Source: Streptomyces sp. ISL-11 | GTDB lineage: Bacteria > Actinomycetota > Actinomycetes > Streptomycetales > Streptomycetaceae | Length of the DNA: 60,018 nucleotides | Assembly (NCBI RefSeq): GCF_018614525.1 | Contig: NZ_JAGGOL010000078.1 | Span: 1-60,018 of the forward strand | Reading direction: 5' to 3' | Part shown: positions 6,608 through 13,303 of the stretch, one piece after another | Position numbering within the stretch: position 1 is the first letter of the stretch | How the letters are laid out: each line of letters begins with the position of its first letter | Made by a program: the position numbers and the translations under genes | Notes under the pieces: generated by a model | Seen by the model: only the letters and a program-made list of their open reading frames with translations | Database searches by the model: none | What the model was told of the DNA's origin: nothing

Positions 6608-8203
6608 ATGTCCCGACGGACAGCAGCGCACCACACCGCCTCCGGCCCTCGCGCCGGCCGCAGGGAATGGATCGGGATGGCGGTGCTGACGCTGCCGCTG
6701 CTCCTGGTCTCCATGGACGTCTCGGTGCTCTATTTCGCCGTACCGTTCATCAGCCACGACCTGGAGCCGACCGCCACCCAACAGCTGTGGATCTTCGACA
6801 TGTACGGCTTCGTGCTGTCCGGTCTCCTGCTGACCATGGGCGCGCTGGGCGACCGGATCGGCCGCCGCAAGCTGCTGCTGATCGGTGCCGCCGCCTTCGG
6901 CGCCGCGTCCGTGGCGGCGGCGTACGCGCACAGCGCCGAGACGCTCATCGCCGCACGGGCCCTGCTCGGCGTCGGCGGCGCCACGCTGATGCCGTCCACG
7001 CTGGCACTCGTACGCAACATGTTCCGCGACGCGGCGCAGCGCGCCACGGCGGTGGCCGTCTGGTCGGCGGTGATGACGAGCGGGATCTCCCTCGGCCCGG
7101 TGCTCAGCGGCTTTCTGCTGAGCCACTTCTGGTGGGGCTCGGTGTTCCTGATCAACCTGCCGGCGATGCTGCTGCTGCTGATCCTCGCGCCGCTGCTCGT
7201 GCCGGAGTTCAGGAGCCCGGCGACCGGCCGCCGCTTCGACGTGCTCAGCTCGTTGCTGTCCTTCGCGGCGGTCCTGCCCGTCGTCCACGGCTTGAAGCGG
7301 ATCGCCGCCGACGGCTTCGGCGCCCTGCCCCCGCTGTCCATCGCGGCCGGGCTCGCCGTCGGCGCGCTGTTCGTGCGGCGACAGCGGCGGGTGGCGGAGC
7401 CGATGATCAGCCCGGCGCTGTTCCGGGGCCGGGCCTTCGGACCGGCGATCGGCGTCAACGCGGTGGCGATGTTCGCCATGGCGGGCTTCACGGTGTTCTC
7501 CATGCAGTACCTGCAACTGGTCCTCGGCAAGAGCCCGCTGGAGGCGGCGCTGTGGTGCCTGATCCCGTCCGTCGCGGTGGGCGGCGCCGCGCCGGCGGCG
7601 ACGGCGCTGGTACGGCGGGGCGTCGACCGCGCGTACGTGATCGGCGGGGCCTTCGCCGTCGCCGCGTTCGGCTACCTCTTCGCCCTCGCCGGGGCCGGCT
7701 CGGGGATCTGGGTGATCCTGGCCGCCTCGGGCATCGTGGCGGTCGGCATCGTCACGGTGATGACCCTGATCACCGACCTGGCCCTGGACGCCGCCCCGGC
7801 GGAACACTCGGGCGCGGCGGCCGCGCTCCTGGAGACGGGGCAGGAGTTCGGCGCGGCGCTGGGCACGGCGGTGCTGGGCAGTGTCGGCGCCGCGTTCTAC
7901 CGCCACGACATCGGCGAGGCGATGCCGGCCGGCCTGCCGGCCGGGGCGCGGGAGTCCGTACGGGAGACGCTGGGGAACGCGCTGGCGGCGGCCGACGGGC
8001 TGCCGTCGCGTCTGGGTGACACGGTCGCGGCGGCGGCGCGCGACGCCTTCACCGGCGGCATGCACGCGGCGGCGATCGGCGCGGCGGCGGTCCTGGCGGC
8101 GGCGGTGCTGGCCCCGGTGCTGCTGCGCGAGGTGGGCGCGCGGACGGAGGGGACAGGGGCGGACATGGCGGAGGCGGCGCCCGCGGAGACGCCCGTGCGC
8201 TGA
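6608..8203 (+). CDS. MFS multidrug exporter, DHA2 family (paralogue)
   Basis: A 531-residue, about 14-segment exporter that by eye shares more than half its residues with the one at 3901, including SMDVSVLYFAVP, motif A GDRIGRRK, SHFWWGSVFLIN and GKSPLEAALW. The differences cluster in the cytoplasmic and C-terminal parts, which suggests a diverged substrate range. An AGGGGGA ribosome binding site precedes the ATG by about 7 nt, so unlike its paralogue this mRNA has a leader. It is divergent from the GntR-TetR fusion, its probable regulator. The two exporter-regulator pairs look like a duplicated exporter with exchanged control. Confidence 0.92.
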   Translation: MSRRTAAHHTASGPRAGRREWIGMAVLTLPLLLVSMDVSVLYFAVPFISHDLEPTATQQLWIFDMYGFVLSGLLLTMGALGDRIGRRKLLLIGAAAFGAASVAAAYAHSAETLIAARALLGVGGATLMPSTLALVRNMFRDAAQRATAVAVWSAVMTSGISLGPVLSGFLLSHFWWGSVFLINLPAMLLLLILAPLLVPEFRSPATGRRFDVLSSLLSFAAVLPVVHGLKRIAADGFGALPPLSIAAGLAVGALFVRRQRRVAEPMISPALFRGRAFGPAIGVNAVAMFAMAGFTVFSMQYLQLVLGKSPLEAALWCLIPSVAVGGAAPAATALVRRGVDRAYVIGGAFAVAAFGYLFALAGAGSGIWVILAASGIVAVGIVTVMTLITDLALDAAPAEHSGAAAALLETGQEFGAALGTAVLGSVGAAFYRHDIGEAMPAGLPAGARESVRETLGNALAAADGLPSRLGDTVAAAARDAFTGGMHAAAIGAAAVLAAAVLAPVLLREVGARTEGTGADMAEAAPAETPVR

Positions 8204-8213
8204 GCGGCGTACG

Positions 8214-8254
8214 GGGTGGGGCGCCCGGCGGCTCGTACGCCGGGCGCCCCACCC
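8214..8254 (+). terminator. Strong hairpin terminator of the exporter gene
   Basis: A perfect 17-bp stem: the arm starting GGGTGGGGCGCC (8214-8230) pairs with the arm ending GGCGCCCCACCC (8238-8254) around GCTCGTA. It lies 10 nt after the stop codon. Confidence 0.88.
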
Positions 8255-8417
8255 GTCCGGTGACTCGGACGCCCGCGATGATGATGTCCGGCGCCACCTG
8301 CCGTTGCCGGCGGCGGTTCGCGTCACCCGGCCGCATCACGGCCTGCCGCGGCCGTCGGACCGTACCCGCGCCCGGCACGCTGGGCACTGGACCACTGAGC
8401 GGAACAGGACAGGAAGC

Positions 8418-8518
8418 CCTGCGCACCCGTGGGGAGGTACAGCTCAGCTCGCGGGCCACGGCGCCGAGGCTCCGGCCCGGCACACGGCGACGAACACGCG
8501 CAGGTCATCCAGAGTCAC
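8418..8518 (-). pseudogene. Frameshifted N-terminus of a LysR-type regulator
   Basis: From GTG at 8518 the minus strand reads VTLDDLRVFVAVCRAG, the standard opening of Streptomyces LysR regulators, then runs out of frame to a TGA at 8444-8446. Shifting by one base restores SLGAVARELSCT, the expected helix-turn-helix continuation. Beyond this only VRR survives and the recognition helix appears deleted. No effector domain follows. It is best explained as a remnant left by deletion. The alternative, chance similarity, is unlikely because the matching stretch spans two frames at the expected place. Confidence 0.55.
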
Positions 8519-8613
8519 AACTCCCAAGCCACAGCCGGGAGATGGCAAGCGATCCCCAGGATTGACCGGGGCCCACGAAGGCGGCGAGGATCGTCACAGG
8601 GCCCCAGACGGCA

Positions 8614-8666
8614 ACCCGTCCGGTGCCTTCGCGAGGATCCGGACCGGGCGAAGGCACTGGACGGGT
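8614..8666 (+). promoter_or_regulatory. 19-bp hairpin upstream of DUF6817-like gene
   Basis: The arm ACCCGTCCGGTGCCTTCGC (8614-8632) pairs with GCGAAGGCACTGGACGGGT (8648-8666); the only non-Watson-Crick position would be G-U in RNA. The loop is 15 nt. It ends 40 nt before the GTG at 8707. There is no T-run, so it may be an mRNA-stabilising or regulatory structure, a DNA-level operator, or a terminator of upstream transcription. Confidence 0.7.
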
Positions 8667-8706
8667 GCCGACCGCCGACCGTCGAGCACCGAAAGGACAC
8701 GGACCT

Positions 8707-9315
8707 GTGCCGACTCCCCCTGTCGCGTCCGCCCGGGCGGTGACGCTCCTGCGCCGGCTCGGCGCCGAGGCCATCGCCCACCCCGGCGGTACCCTCCTCG
8801 CCCACCTGCAGCGCGTCCATGACCGGCTCGCCACGTGGAAAGCCCGGCCGGCTCTCCAACTCGCCGGCCTGTGCCACGCGTTGTACGGCACCGACGGCTT
8901 CCCCACGGTGTTGCTGCCGCTCGACCGCCGTGCGGACCTCGCAGCGGTCATCGGCACCGAGGCCGAAGCGATCGTCCACCTCTACGCCTCGTGCGACCGG
9001 AAGGCCACCTATCCGGCCTTCGCGCAGGCCGACGCCGCCTTCCACGACCGGTTCACCGGCCGCACCCACACGCCGGAACCGCGGCTGCGCCGGGACTTCG
9101 CCGAGCTGTCCGCCGCCAACGAACTCGACCTCGCTCGCTTCGACCCCGTCTTCCGCGAGAAGTGGGGCCCCGAGCTCCTCGCCCTGTTCACCCGCTTCCG
9201 CGACTGGCTCAGCGACGACGCCTGGCTCGACTGCCGCACGGTGCTCGCCGCGCCTTCACACCTGCCTCCCGCGCCTGCCATCCCTACGGGAGAACAGATG
9301 CGGCGCACCACCTGA
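8707..9315 (+). CDS. DUF6817-like (HD-like) protein
   Basis: A 202-residue cytoplasmic protein. The N-terminal 100 residues (LLRRLGAEAIAHPGGTLLAHL, HALYGTDGF, AIVHLYASCDR) match the pattern I know as DUF6817, a helical module with HD-like histidines and conserved HALYGTDGF. The family's activity is not established; a metal-dependent phosphohydrolase-like fold is a reasonable guess. The GTG at 8707 is chosen over an upstream ATG because GAAAGGA precedes it at good spacing and the upstream codons read through the long hairpin. The next gene starts 54 bp later with its own promoter, so this is probably monocistronic. Confidence 0.65.
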   Translation: MPTPPVASARAVTLLRRLGAEAIAHPGGTLLAHLQRVHDRLATWKARPALQLAGLCHALYGTDGFPTVLLPLDRRADLAAVIGTEAEAIVHLYASCDRKATYPAFAQADAAFHDRFTGRTHTPEPRLRRDFAELSAANELDLARFDPVFREKWGPELLALFTRFRDWLSDDAWLDCRTVLAAPSHLPPAPAIPTGEQMRRTT

Positions 9316-9336
9316 CAAGGGGGGATTGCCTGGCAT

Positions 9337-9364
9337 TTGAGCAGCACACACTCGCGCTAGTGTG
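9337..9364 (+). promoter_or_regulatory. Promoter with overlapping palindrome
   Basis: TAGTGT (9358-9363) lies 6 nt before the GTG at 9370, giving a leaderless mRNA. A TTGAGC hexamer (9337-9342) is a weak -35 at 15 bp. CACACT (9347-9352) and AGTGTG (9359-9364) form an inverted repeat over the -10, a possible operator. Confidence 0.5.
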
Positions 9365-9369
9365 CGTGC

Positions 9370-10308
9370 GTGAGCCTTTATGTGGTTGTGGGATTCGGAC
9401 CCGCCGGGGCGGCCACTGCTCGGCTGCTGGCCGAGAAGGGGCACTCGGTACGGGTCGTCACCAGGTCGGGCGGGAGCCCGGAGCCCGGCATCGAGCACGT
9501 CGCGTCGGACGCGACGGACAGCAAGCGGCTGATCGAGGTGTCGGGGGGCGCGGCCGCGATCTTCAGCTGTGCCGCACCGCCCTACCCCCGCTGGGCGAGT
9601 GGATGGCCGCCACTGGCCTCGTCGGTCTGCGCGGCGGCCGAGGCGACCGGGGCCGTCCTGGTCATGCTGGGCAACCTCTACGGCTACGGTCCGGTGGACG
9701 GCCCCATGACCGAGAAACTGCCGCTCGCGGCGACCGGCCCCAAGGGGCGGGTGCGCGCCGCGGTGTGGGAGCGGGCGCGGATGCTGCATGAGCAGGGCGA
9801 TATCAGGGCGGTCGAAGTGCGGGCCTCGGACTTCTTCGGGCCCGGCGTGACCGACGGCGGGCACCTGGCCGCGCGGGTCGTGCCGCGGCTGCTGCGCGGC
9901 AAGCCGGTCTCCACGCTCGGGGATCCGGACGCCCCGCACAGTTGGAGCTATCTTCCTGATGTGGCCAGGGCCCTGGTCGAGGTCGCGGGCGAGGAGCGGG
10001 CCTGGGGGCGGGCCTGGCACATCCCGACGGAGCCCGCGCTGTCCACCCGGGAGATGGTCGACCGCCTGGCCGCCCAGTCGCGAACGGGACCGGTAGCGGT
10101 GCGCAGGCTCTCGCCGGCCGTGCTGGGTGTCGCTTCGATCTTCTCCCCGCTGATCCGGGAACTGAGGGAGATCCGCTACCAGTTCGAACATCCTTTTGTG
10201 GTTGATTCGAGCGCTTACGAATCCGCGTTCGCGGTACGAGCCACCCCGGTCGAGGAGCAGGTCGAGGCGACGGTGGACTGGTGGCGTGAGCGACTGGCCA
10301 CGGGATGA
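9370..10308 (+). CDS. NAD(P)-binding epimerase/dehydratase-like protein
   Basis: A 312-residue extended short-chain dehydrogenase-type protein. The Rossmann signature is VVVGFGPAGAATARLLAEKG (residues 4-23), a GxGxxG variant close to GxGPAG. Later motifs are VMLGNLYGYGPVDGPMTE, where the active-site YxxxK is not obvious, the substrate-loop region ASDFFGPGVTDG, and SWSYLPDVARAL, which is typical of atypical epimerases. It probably acts on a nucleotide sugar or binds NAD(P) without classical catalysis. GTG start, leaderless by promoter position. The next gene starts 52 bp downstream with its own -10. Confidence 0.8.
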   Translation: MSLYVVVGFGPAGAATARLLAEKGHSVRVVTRSGGSPEPGIEHVASDATDSKRLIEVSGGAAAIFSCAAPPYPRWASGWPPLASSVCAAAEATGAVLVMLGNLYGYGPVDGPMTEKLPLAATGPKGRVRAAVWERARMLHEQGDIRAVEVRASDFFGPGVTDGGHLAARVVPRLLRGKPVSTLGDPDAPHSWSYLPDVARALVEVAGEERAWGRAWHIPTEPALSTREMVDRLAAQSRTGPVAVRRLSPAVLGVASIFSPLIRELREIRYQFEHPFVVDSSAYESAFAVRATPVEEQVEATVDWWRERLATG

Positions 10309-10360
10309 CGCCTGCGGCGGCGAAGGATTCCATGGGTGGGATTCAAGCTACGGTCGAACC

Positions 10361-10792
10361 ATGAAGCTGGGATCCTCGGAAGCCCGGGCGCGCTTGACCG
10401 GATCGCCGGTCGCCCGGCTGGCCACGGCAGACGAGACGGGCAGGCCGCACGTCGTGCCCATCACCTTCGCCGTCAGCCGGAATCTCCTGTACTTCGCGAT
10501 CGACCACAAACCGAAGACCACCCGGAACCCGCGCCGCCTGCGGAACATCCGCCGCAACCCCCAGGTCTCCGTCCTCGCCGACCACTACGCGGACGACTGG
10601 CGGCAACTGTGGTGGGCACGGGCCGACGGCCAGGCGGAGATCTGGACGGAAACCGCGGGGCTCGCCACGGCGGTCGGGCTGCTCCGGGAGAAGTACCCGC
10701 AGTACGCGGAGCAGCCGCCGGAAGGGCCGGTCGTGGCGATCGAGGTGACGAAGTGGAGCGGGTGGGCGTTCGGCGGTGATATTCCGCTCTGA
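10361..10792 (+). CDS. PPOX-class F420/FMN-dependent oxidoreductase
   Basis: A 143-residue split-barrel protein: ARLTGSPVARLATADETGRP, then HVVPITFAVSRNLLYFAIDHKPK and RNPRRLRNIRRNPQVSVLADHY. This is the signature of the small PPOX-type oxidoreductases (TIGR03668-like) of actinomycetes, which bind F420 or FMN and reduce quinones or enones. ATG at 10361; TACGGT lies 6 nt upstream, so the transcript should be leaderless. It converges on the methyltransferase gene, with 26 bp between stops. The natural substrate cannot be told. Confidence 0.85.
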   Translation: MKLGSSEARARLTGSPVARLATADETGRPHVVPITFAVSRNLLYFAIDHKPKTTRNPRRLRNIRRNPQVSVLADHYADDWRQLWWARADGQAEIWTETAGLATAVGLLREKYPQYAEQPPEGPVVAIEVTKWSGWAFGGDIPL

Positions 10793-10818
10793 CGGCAGCT
10801 TCGATAGCGGAACCGGAC

Positions 10819-11631
10819 TCAGACGCGGGCGACGGCGAGCAGATGGGAGCTCGCGGCCAGCAGGTCCGGATACGGTTCCGCCGCCCGGGCCGCGGCGAGG
10901 GCCGCGCGGAACATGGGCGAGTCGACGAGCGACACGCCGCCGTGCAGCTCGGCGGCCTTGAGCAAAGACCAGGTGGGACCTTCGACGCCGTACACCGTGA
11001 CGTCGCGGAGACCGGCGGCGCGCATCTCCTCGGCCAGCTGGGAACCTGTGTGGAAGTACGCGGCGGTGAACCCCTTGCGGCCCGGCTCGTGCACGCCCGT
11101 CGCCAGGATGTCGGTCACCGCGTCCCGCACACTCGCGCGGTCCAGCCAGGTCGTGGCGGTGTGCTCGAACAGCGACGCGTAACGGTTGATCGCGGCCGCG
11201 ACGACCAGCCCGCCGGCCGCCGTGACCCGGCGCGCCTCGGCCAGCGCCTGATCACGGTCGGCCCGGTCGAGCAGGTGGTACAGCGGGCCGAGCAGGAGCA
11301 CGACGTCGTACGAGCCGTCGCCGGCGGCGAGGCCACGGGCGTCCCCGACCTCCGCCGTGCAGCCTGCGTCGGCCGCCTGCACGACGTGCTTGGCGACCGG
11401 GTCGACGAGGTGCACGCGGTACCCGTCGGCGGAAAGCCACCGCGCGTGCGCGCCGGGACCACCGCCGACGTCGAGAACGGTGCAGGGTGCGGGCGGCAGG
11501 TGACGGCGGAGAAGCTCCTGCGTACGGACCATCTCCAACACCCCGTCCGCGGTGCCCGTCAGGCGGGTGGCCTCGTCGAAGGTGTCGGTGTAGAAGTCGA
11601 TGATCTCCGGATTCACTGGCAGGGTCGTCAT
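10819..11631 (-). CDS. SAM-dependent methyltransferase
   Basis: A 270-residue class I methyltransferase. Motif I is VLDVGGGPGAHARWL (residues about 52-66), the acidic end of strand 2 is HLVDP, motif II is SYDVVLLLGPLYHLL, and motif III is TAAGGLVVAAAINRY. The C-terminal half (TGSQLAEEMRAAGLRDVTVYGVEG) is the usual Rossmann cap. It looks like a small-molecule methyltransferase of the UbiE type rather than an RNA enzyme. It is divergent from the GntR gene at 11690. A TAGAGC box 9 nt before the ATG would give a leader of only 2-3 nt. Substrate unknown. Confidence 0.88.
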   Translation of the reverse strand: MTTLPVNPEIIDFYTDTFDEATRLTGTADGVLEMVRTQELLRRHLPPAPCTVLDVGGGPGAHARWLSADGYRVHLVDPVAKHVVQAADAGCTAEVGDARGLAAGDGSYDVVLLLGPLYHLLDRADRDQALAEARRVTAAGGLVVAAAINRYASLFEHTATTWLDRASVRDAVTDILATGVHEPGRKGFTAAYFHTGSQLAEEMRAAGLRDVTVYGVEGPTWSLLKAAELHGGVSLVDSPMFRAALAAARAAEPYPDLLAASSHLLAVARV

Positions 11632-11651
11632 GCTGCGGATGCTCTACCGTG

Positions 11652-11680
11652 ACCGGTCCACCTGTCCAGCGATACAGGAG
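11652..11680 (+). promoter_or_regulatory. Putative GntR operator and ribosome binding site
   Basis: ACCGGTCCA (11652-11660) is identical to the half-site of the operator-like palindrome at 12429-12452, and a related TGTCCA follows 4 bp later. AGGAG (11676-11680) lies 9 nt before the GntR ATG. Shared half-sites on both sides of the gene suggest autoregulation. Confidence 0.55.
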
Positions 11681-11689
11681 TGTTGAGCC

Positions 11690-12418
11690 ATGCCGATGCT
11701 GAAATACGAGCAGATCGCCGACTCCTTGCGACGCCGGATTACCGAGGGGGAGTTCAGCCCTGGCGATCTCCTGCCATCCGGCCGCGATCTGTGTGAACAA
11801 TGGAACGTATCCCGAGCGACGGTCAATAAGGCATTCGATGTCTTGCGCGCCGATGGCGCGATCATCGCTCACCAGGGCCTTGGCTTCCGTGTGACGGAGG
11901 TGCCGTTGGCCCGCTCGGCCGGTAGCCGTGGAGCCACCACCACGCGATCAGCCACAGGCCGTCCATTTCGACGGCTGGGCCAACCGGCCCGGGAGACGCC
12001 TCCCGCACGTATCGCTGACGCTCTGGGGCTCCGGGCAGGAGAATCGGCACTGCGGCGGGACCGGCTGGTACTGCTCACCGATGGGGCGCCGTTGTCGCTG
12101 GTAAGCGCGTGGTTTCCACCGGATGTGGCAGATCATTGCCCAAAGCTGGCTCAGGCGAAGCCAATCGTCGAGGGGACGACTCACTACGTGACGCGTCAGA
12201 CTGGCCGCTCCCCCGCTCAGGGCACCGACATGACGACAGTGCGATTGGCGACCGCAATCGAGGCCGAAGTGCTGGAGCGCTCGATTCCACTCGCGGTGGC
12301 AGTGGACCTCCACGTCGCTCGTGATGCTGCTGGGGTCCCTCTGGTGTGCGAGGAGGGTGTGACTCCGTCGGACTTGTGGGAGCGAACCGCAAACTACCCC
12401 ATGGGAACGGCAAGTTGA
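11690..12418 (+). CDS. GntR-family regulator with UTRA domain
   Basis: A 242-residue HutC-subfamily regulator. The winged helix occupies residues 1-70 (KYEQIADSLRRRITEGEF, LLPSGRDLCEQWNVSRATVN, VLRADGAII). The UTRA ligand-binding domain is about residues 95-238. Its opening resembles the KorSA-like GntR proteins linked to Streptomyces integrative elements. Codon use is looser than in its neighbours, with many A/T third positions (for example in the stretch coding EQWNVSRATVNKAFD), which suggests recent transfer. It probably controls itself and the pair of small genes downstream, through the sites at 11652 and 12429. The ligand is unknown. Confidence 0.85.
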   Translation: MPMLKYEQIADSLRRRITEGEFSPGDLLPSGRDLCEQWNVSRATVNKAFDVLRADGAIIAHQGLGFRVTEVPLARSAGSRGATTTRSATGRPFRRLGQPARETPPARIADALGLRAGESALRRDRLVLLTDGAPLSLVSAWFPPDVADHCPKLAQAKPIVEGTTHYVTRQTGRSPAQGTDMTTVRLATAIEAEVLERSIPLAVAVDLHVARDAAGVPLVCEEGVTPSDLWERTANYPMGTAS

Positions 12419-12428
12419 CGCGGGCTTG

Positions 12429-12452
12429 ACTGGTCCGGTTTACCGGTCCAGT
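12429..12452. promoter_or_regulatory. 24-bp operator-like palindrome
   Basis: ACTGGTCCGGTT and TACCGGTCCAGT form an inverted repeat with 10 of 12 paired positions. It overlaps a TTGACT hexamer at 12426-12431 and lies 10 bp after the GntR stop. It shares ACCGGTCCA with the site in front of the GntR gene. Confidence 0.7.
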
Positions 12453-12553
12453 GTGGAGGGTGTGACGCAAGCCACGCCCTTCCTTGTCGTGGAGGGGCGC
12501 TCTTTCGATCCCTGCGGTCAGAGCGATCGACAGGGATCCGCTCGAAACGAAGA

Positions 12554-12582
12554 CCCCGGCGGCCGCTCCAACGACCCCGGGG
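12554..12582 (+). other. Leader hairpin before proline-rich gene
   Basis: CCCCGG (12554-12559) can pair with CCGGGG (12577-12582) in the 5' leader, 30 nt before the start at 12612. A five-codon frame (MANAE) lies between this hairpin and the ribosome binding site, its TAG overlapping GGAG. The structure may modulate translation; evidence is by eye only. Confidence 0.35.
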
Positions 12583-12611
12583 CATGGCCAACGCTGAGTA
12601 GGAGCGTCAAC

Positions 12612-13070
12612 ATGCACGACCTTATCCGCCGCTGGTTCGCATGGGTACGGGCGTATTTCGCGCCCGGCGTCCCCGAAGAGGGCCCGCGCCCCCGCGCGAA
12701 CGACCCCGCACCCTCACCGAACCGCGCGCCCGCCCCGACGCCACCACCGCACCCAACCCCCACCTGCGCCGTCCACCTCTGGGCCACCGCCCACGGCATC
12801 GATCTCAAGCCGAGCTCGCCCCTCCGTACCTGTACCTGCGCCGCCCCGGAACCCCCTCCGCTCCCCGCCCCCGGCACCTTCGTCCTCGACGAGCGCACCG
12901 GTCAGGTCGGTGAGGTCATGGCCCACGACGGGCCCCACCTCCAGCTGCGTCCGCCGTCCGGCGGCAGGGAGTGGGACGTCCAGCCCGGCACCGCCCGCCC
13001 CGCCACCCCCGCCGAGCTGCTCAGCGCCAAGGTGCGGGCCGTCAACGGTGCCGGGCGGTGGGGGAAGTGA
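12612..13070 (+). CDS. Proline-rich hypothetical protein
   Basis: A 152-residue protein of unknown function. It begins with an amphipathic aromatic helix (MHDLIRRWFAWVRAYFAPG), then a proline/alanine-rich linker (residues about 25-55), two cysteine-containing patches (CAVHLW, TCTCAAP), and a compact beta-rich C-terminal module (TFVLDERTGQVGEVMAHDG, REWDVQPGTARPATP). I recall similar C-terminal modules in many Streptomyces genomes next to GntR regulators, but no activity is known. GGAG lies 7 nt upstream of the ATG. It overlaps the next gene by GTGA, so the two are translationally coupled. Confidence 0.7.
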   Translation: MHDLIRRWFAWVRAYFAPGVPEEGPRPRANDPAPSPNRAPAPTPPPHPTPTCAVHLWATAHGIDLKPSSPLRTCTCAAPEPPPLPAPGTFVLDERTGQVGEVMAHDGPHLQLRPPSGGREWDVQPGTARPATPAELLSAKVRAVNGAGRWGK

Positions 13071-13303
13071 GCGCCCGGACCGTCATCCGGTACGCGGACT
13101 GGACGATCGCGCCCGAGAACGCTCCCGAAGCGCCGCCCGTCGTGTTCGAGATGCAGTGCACGACATGCGGCGCCTCGTCCGACGCCGGTGACGACTTCGA
13201 AGACGTACGGGACTGGGCGTTCCGGCACGTCGGCCGGAACCCCTCCCACACCGGCTACCGGGAGGTCGTCCACCGCTTCTGGCGCGCCGCGCTCACTCCG
13301 TAA
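13067..13303 (+). CDS. DUF7848-like small protein
   Basis: A 78-residue protein: VIRYADWTIAPENAPEAPPV, FEMQCTTCGASSDAG, then RNPSHTGYREVVHRFWRA. The CTTCG pair and the spaced histidines suggest a small metal-binding fold, though only one CxxC is present. The pattern matches what I know as DUF7848, a Streptomyces family of unknown role usually found in these GntR-linked cassettes. It starts at GTG 13067 inside the previous stop codon (4-bp overlap), and its end overlaps the convergent MFS gene by 11 bp. Probably cytoplasmic, as no signal or membrane segment is seen. Confidence 0.7.
   Translation: MSARTVIRYADWTIAPENAPEAPPVVFEMQCTTCGASSDAGDDFEDVRDWAFRHVGRNPSHTGYREVVHRFWRAALTP

Larger units (their letters stand above)
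8255..8706. other. Degenerate intergenic region
   Basis: This 450-bp region lies between the exporter terminator and the DUF6817-like gene. It holds the LysR remnant (8418-8518) and the long hairpin (8614-8666). The rest (8255-8417 and 8519-8613) shows no convincing coding frame and looks like decayed coding sequence. Confidence 0.5.

Noticed and set aside
1611..8203. Secondary metabolite gene cluster around the P450 and exporters
   Set aside because: No polyketide, peptide or terpene synthase or tailoring genes are in reach within the window.
12584..12601. Five-codon frame MANAE ending on the ribosome binding site of the gene at 12612
   Set aside because: It has no ribosome binding site of its own and no amino acid bias that would suggest attenuation; kept only as a note on the leader hairpin.
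11640..13303. Integrative element
   Set aside because: No integrase, excisionase, replication protein, tRNA or direct att repeats were found; only a regulator and two small genes.
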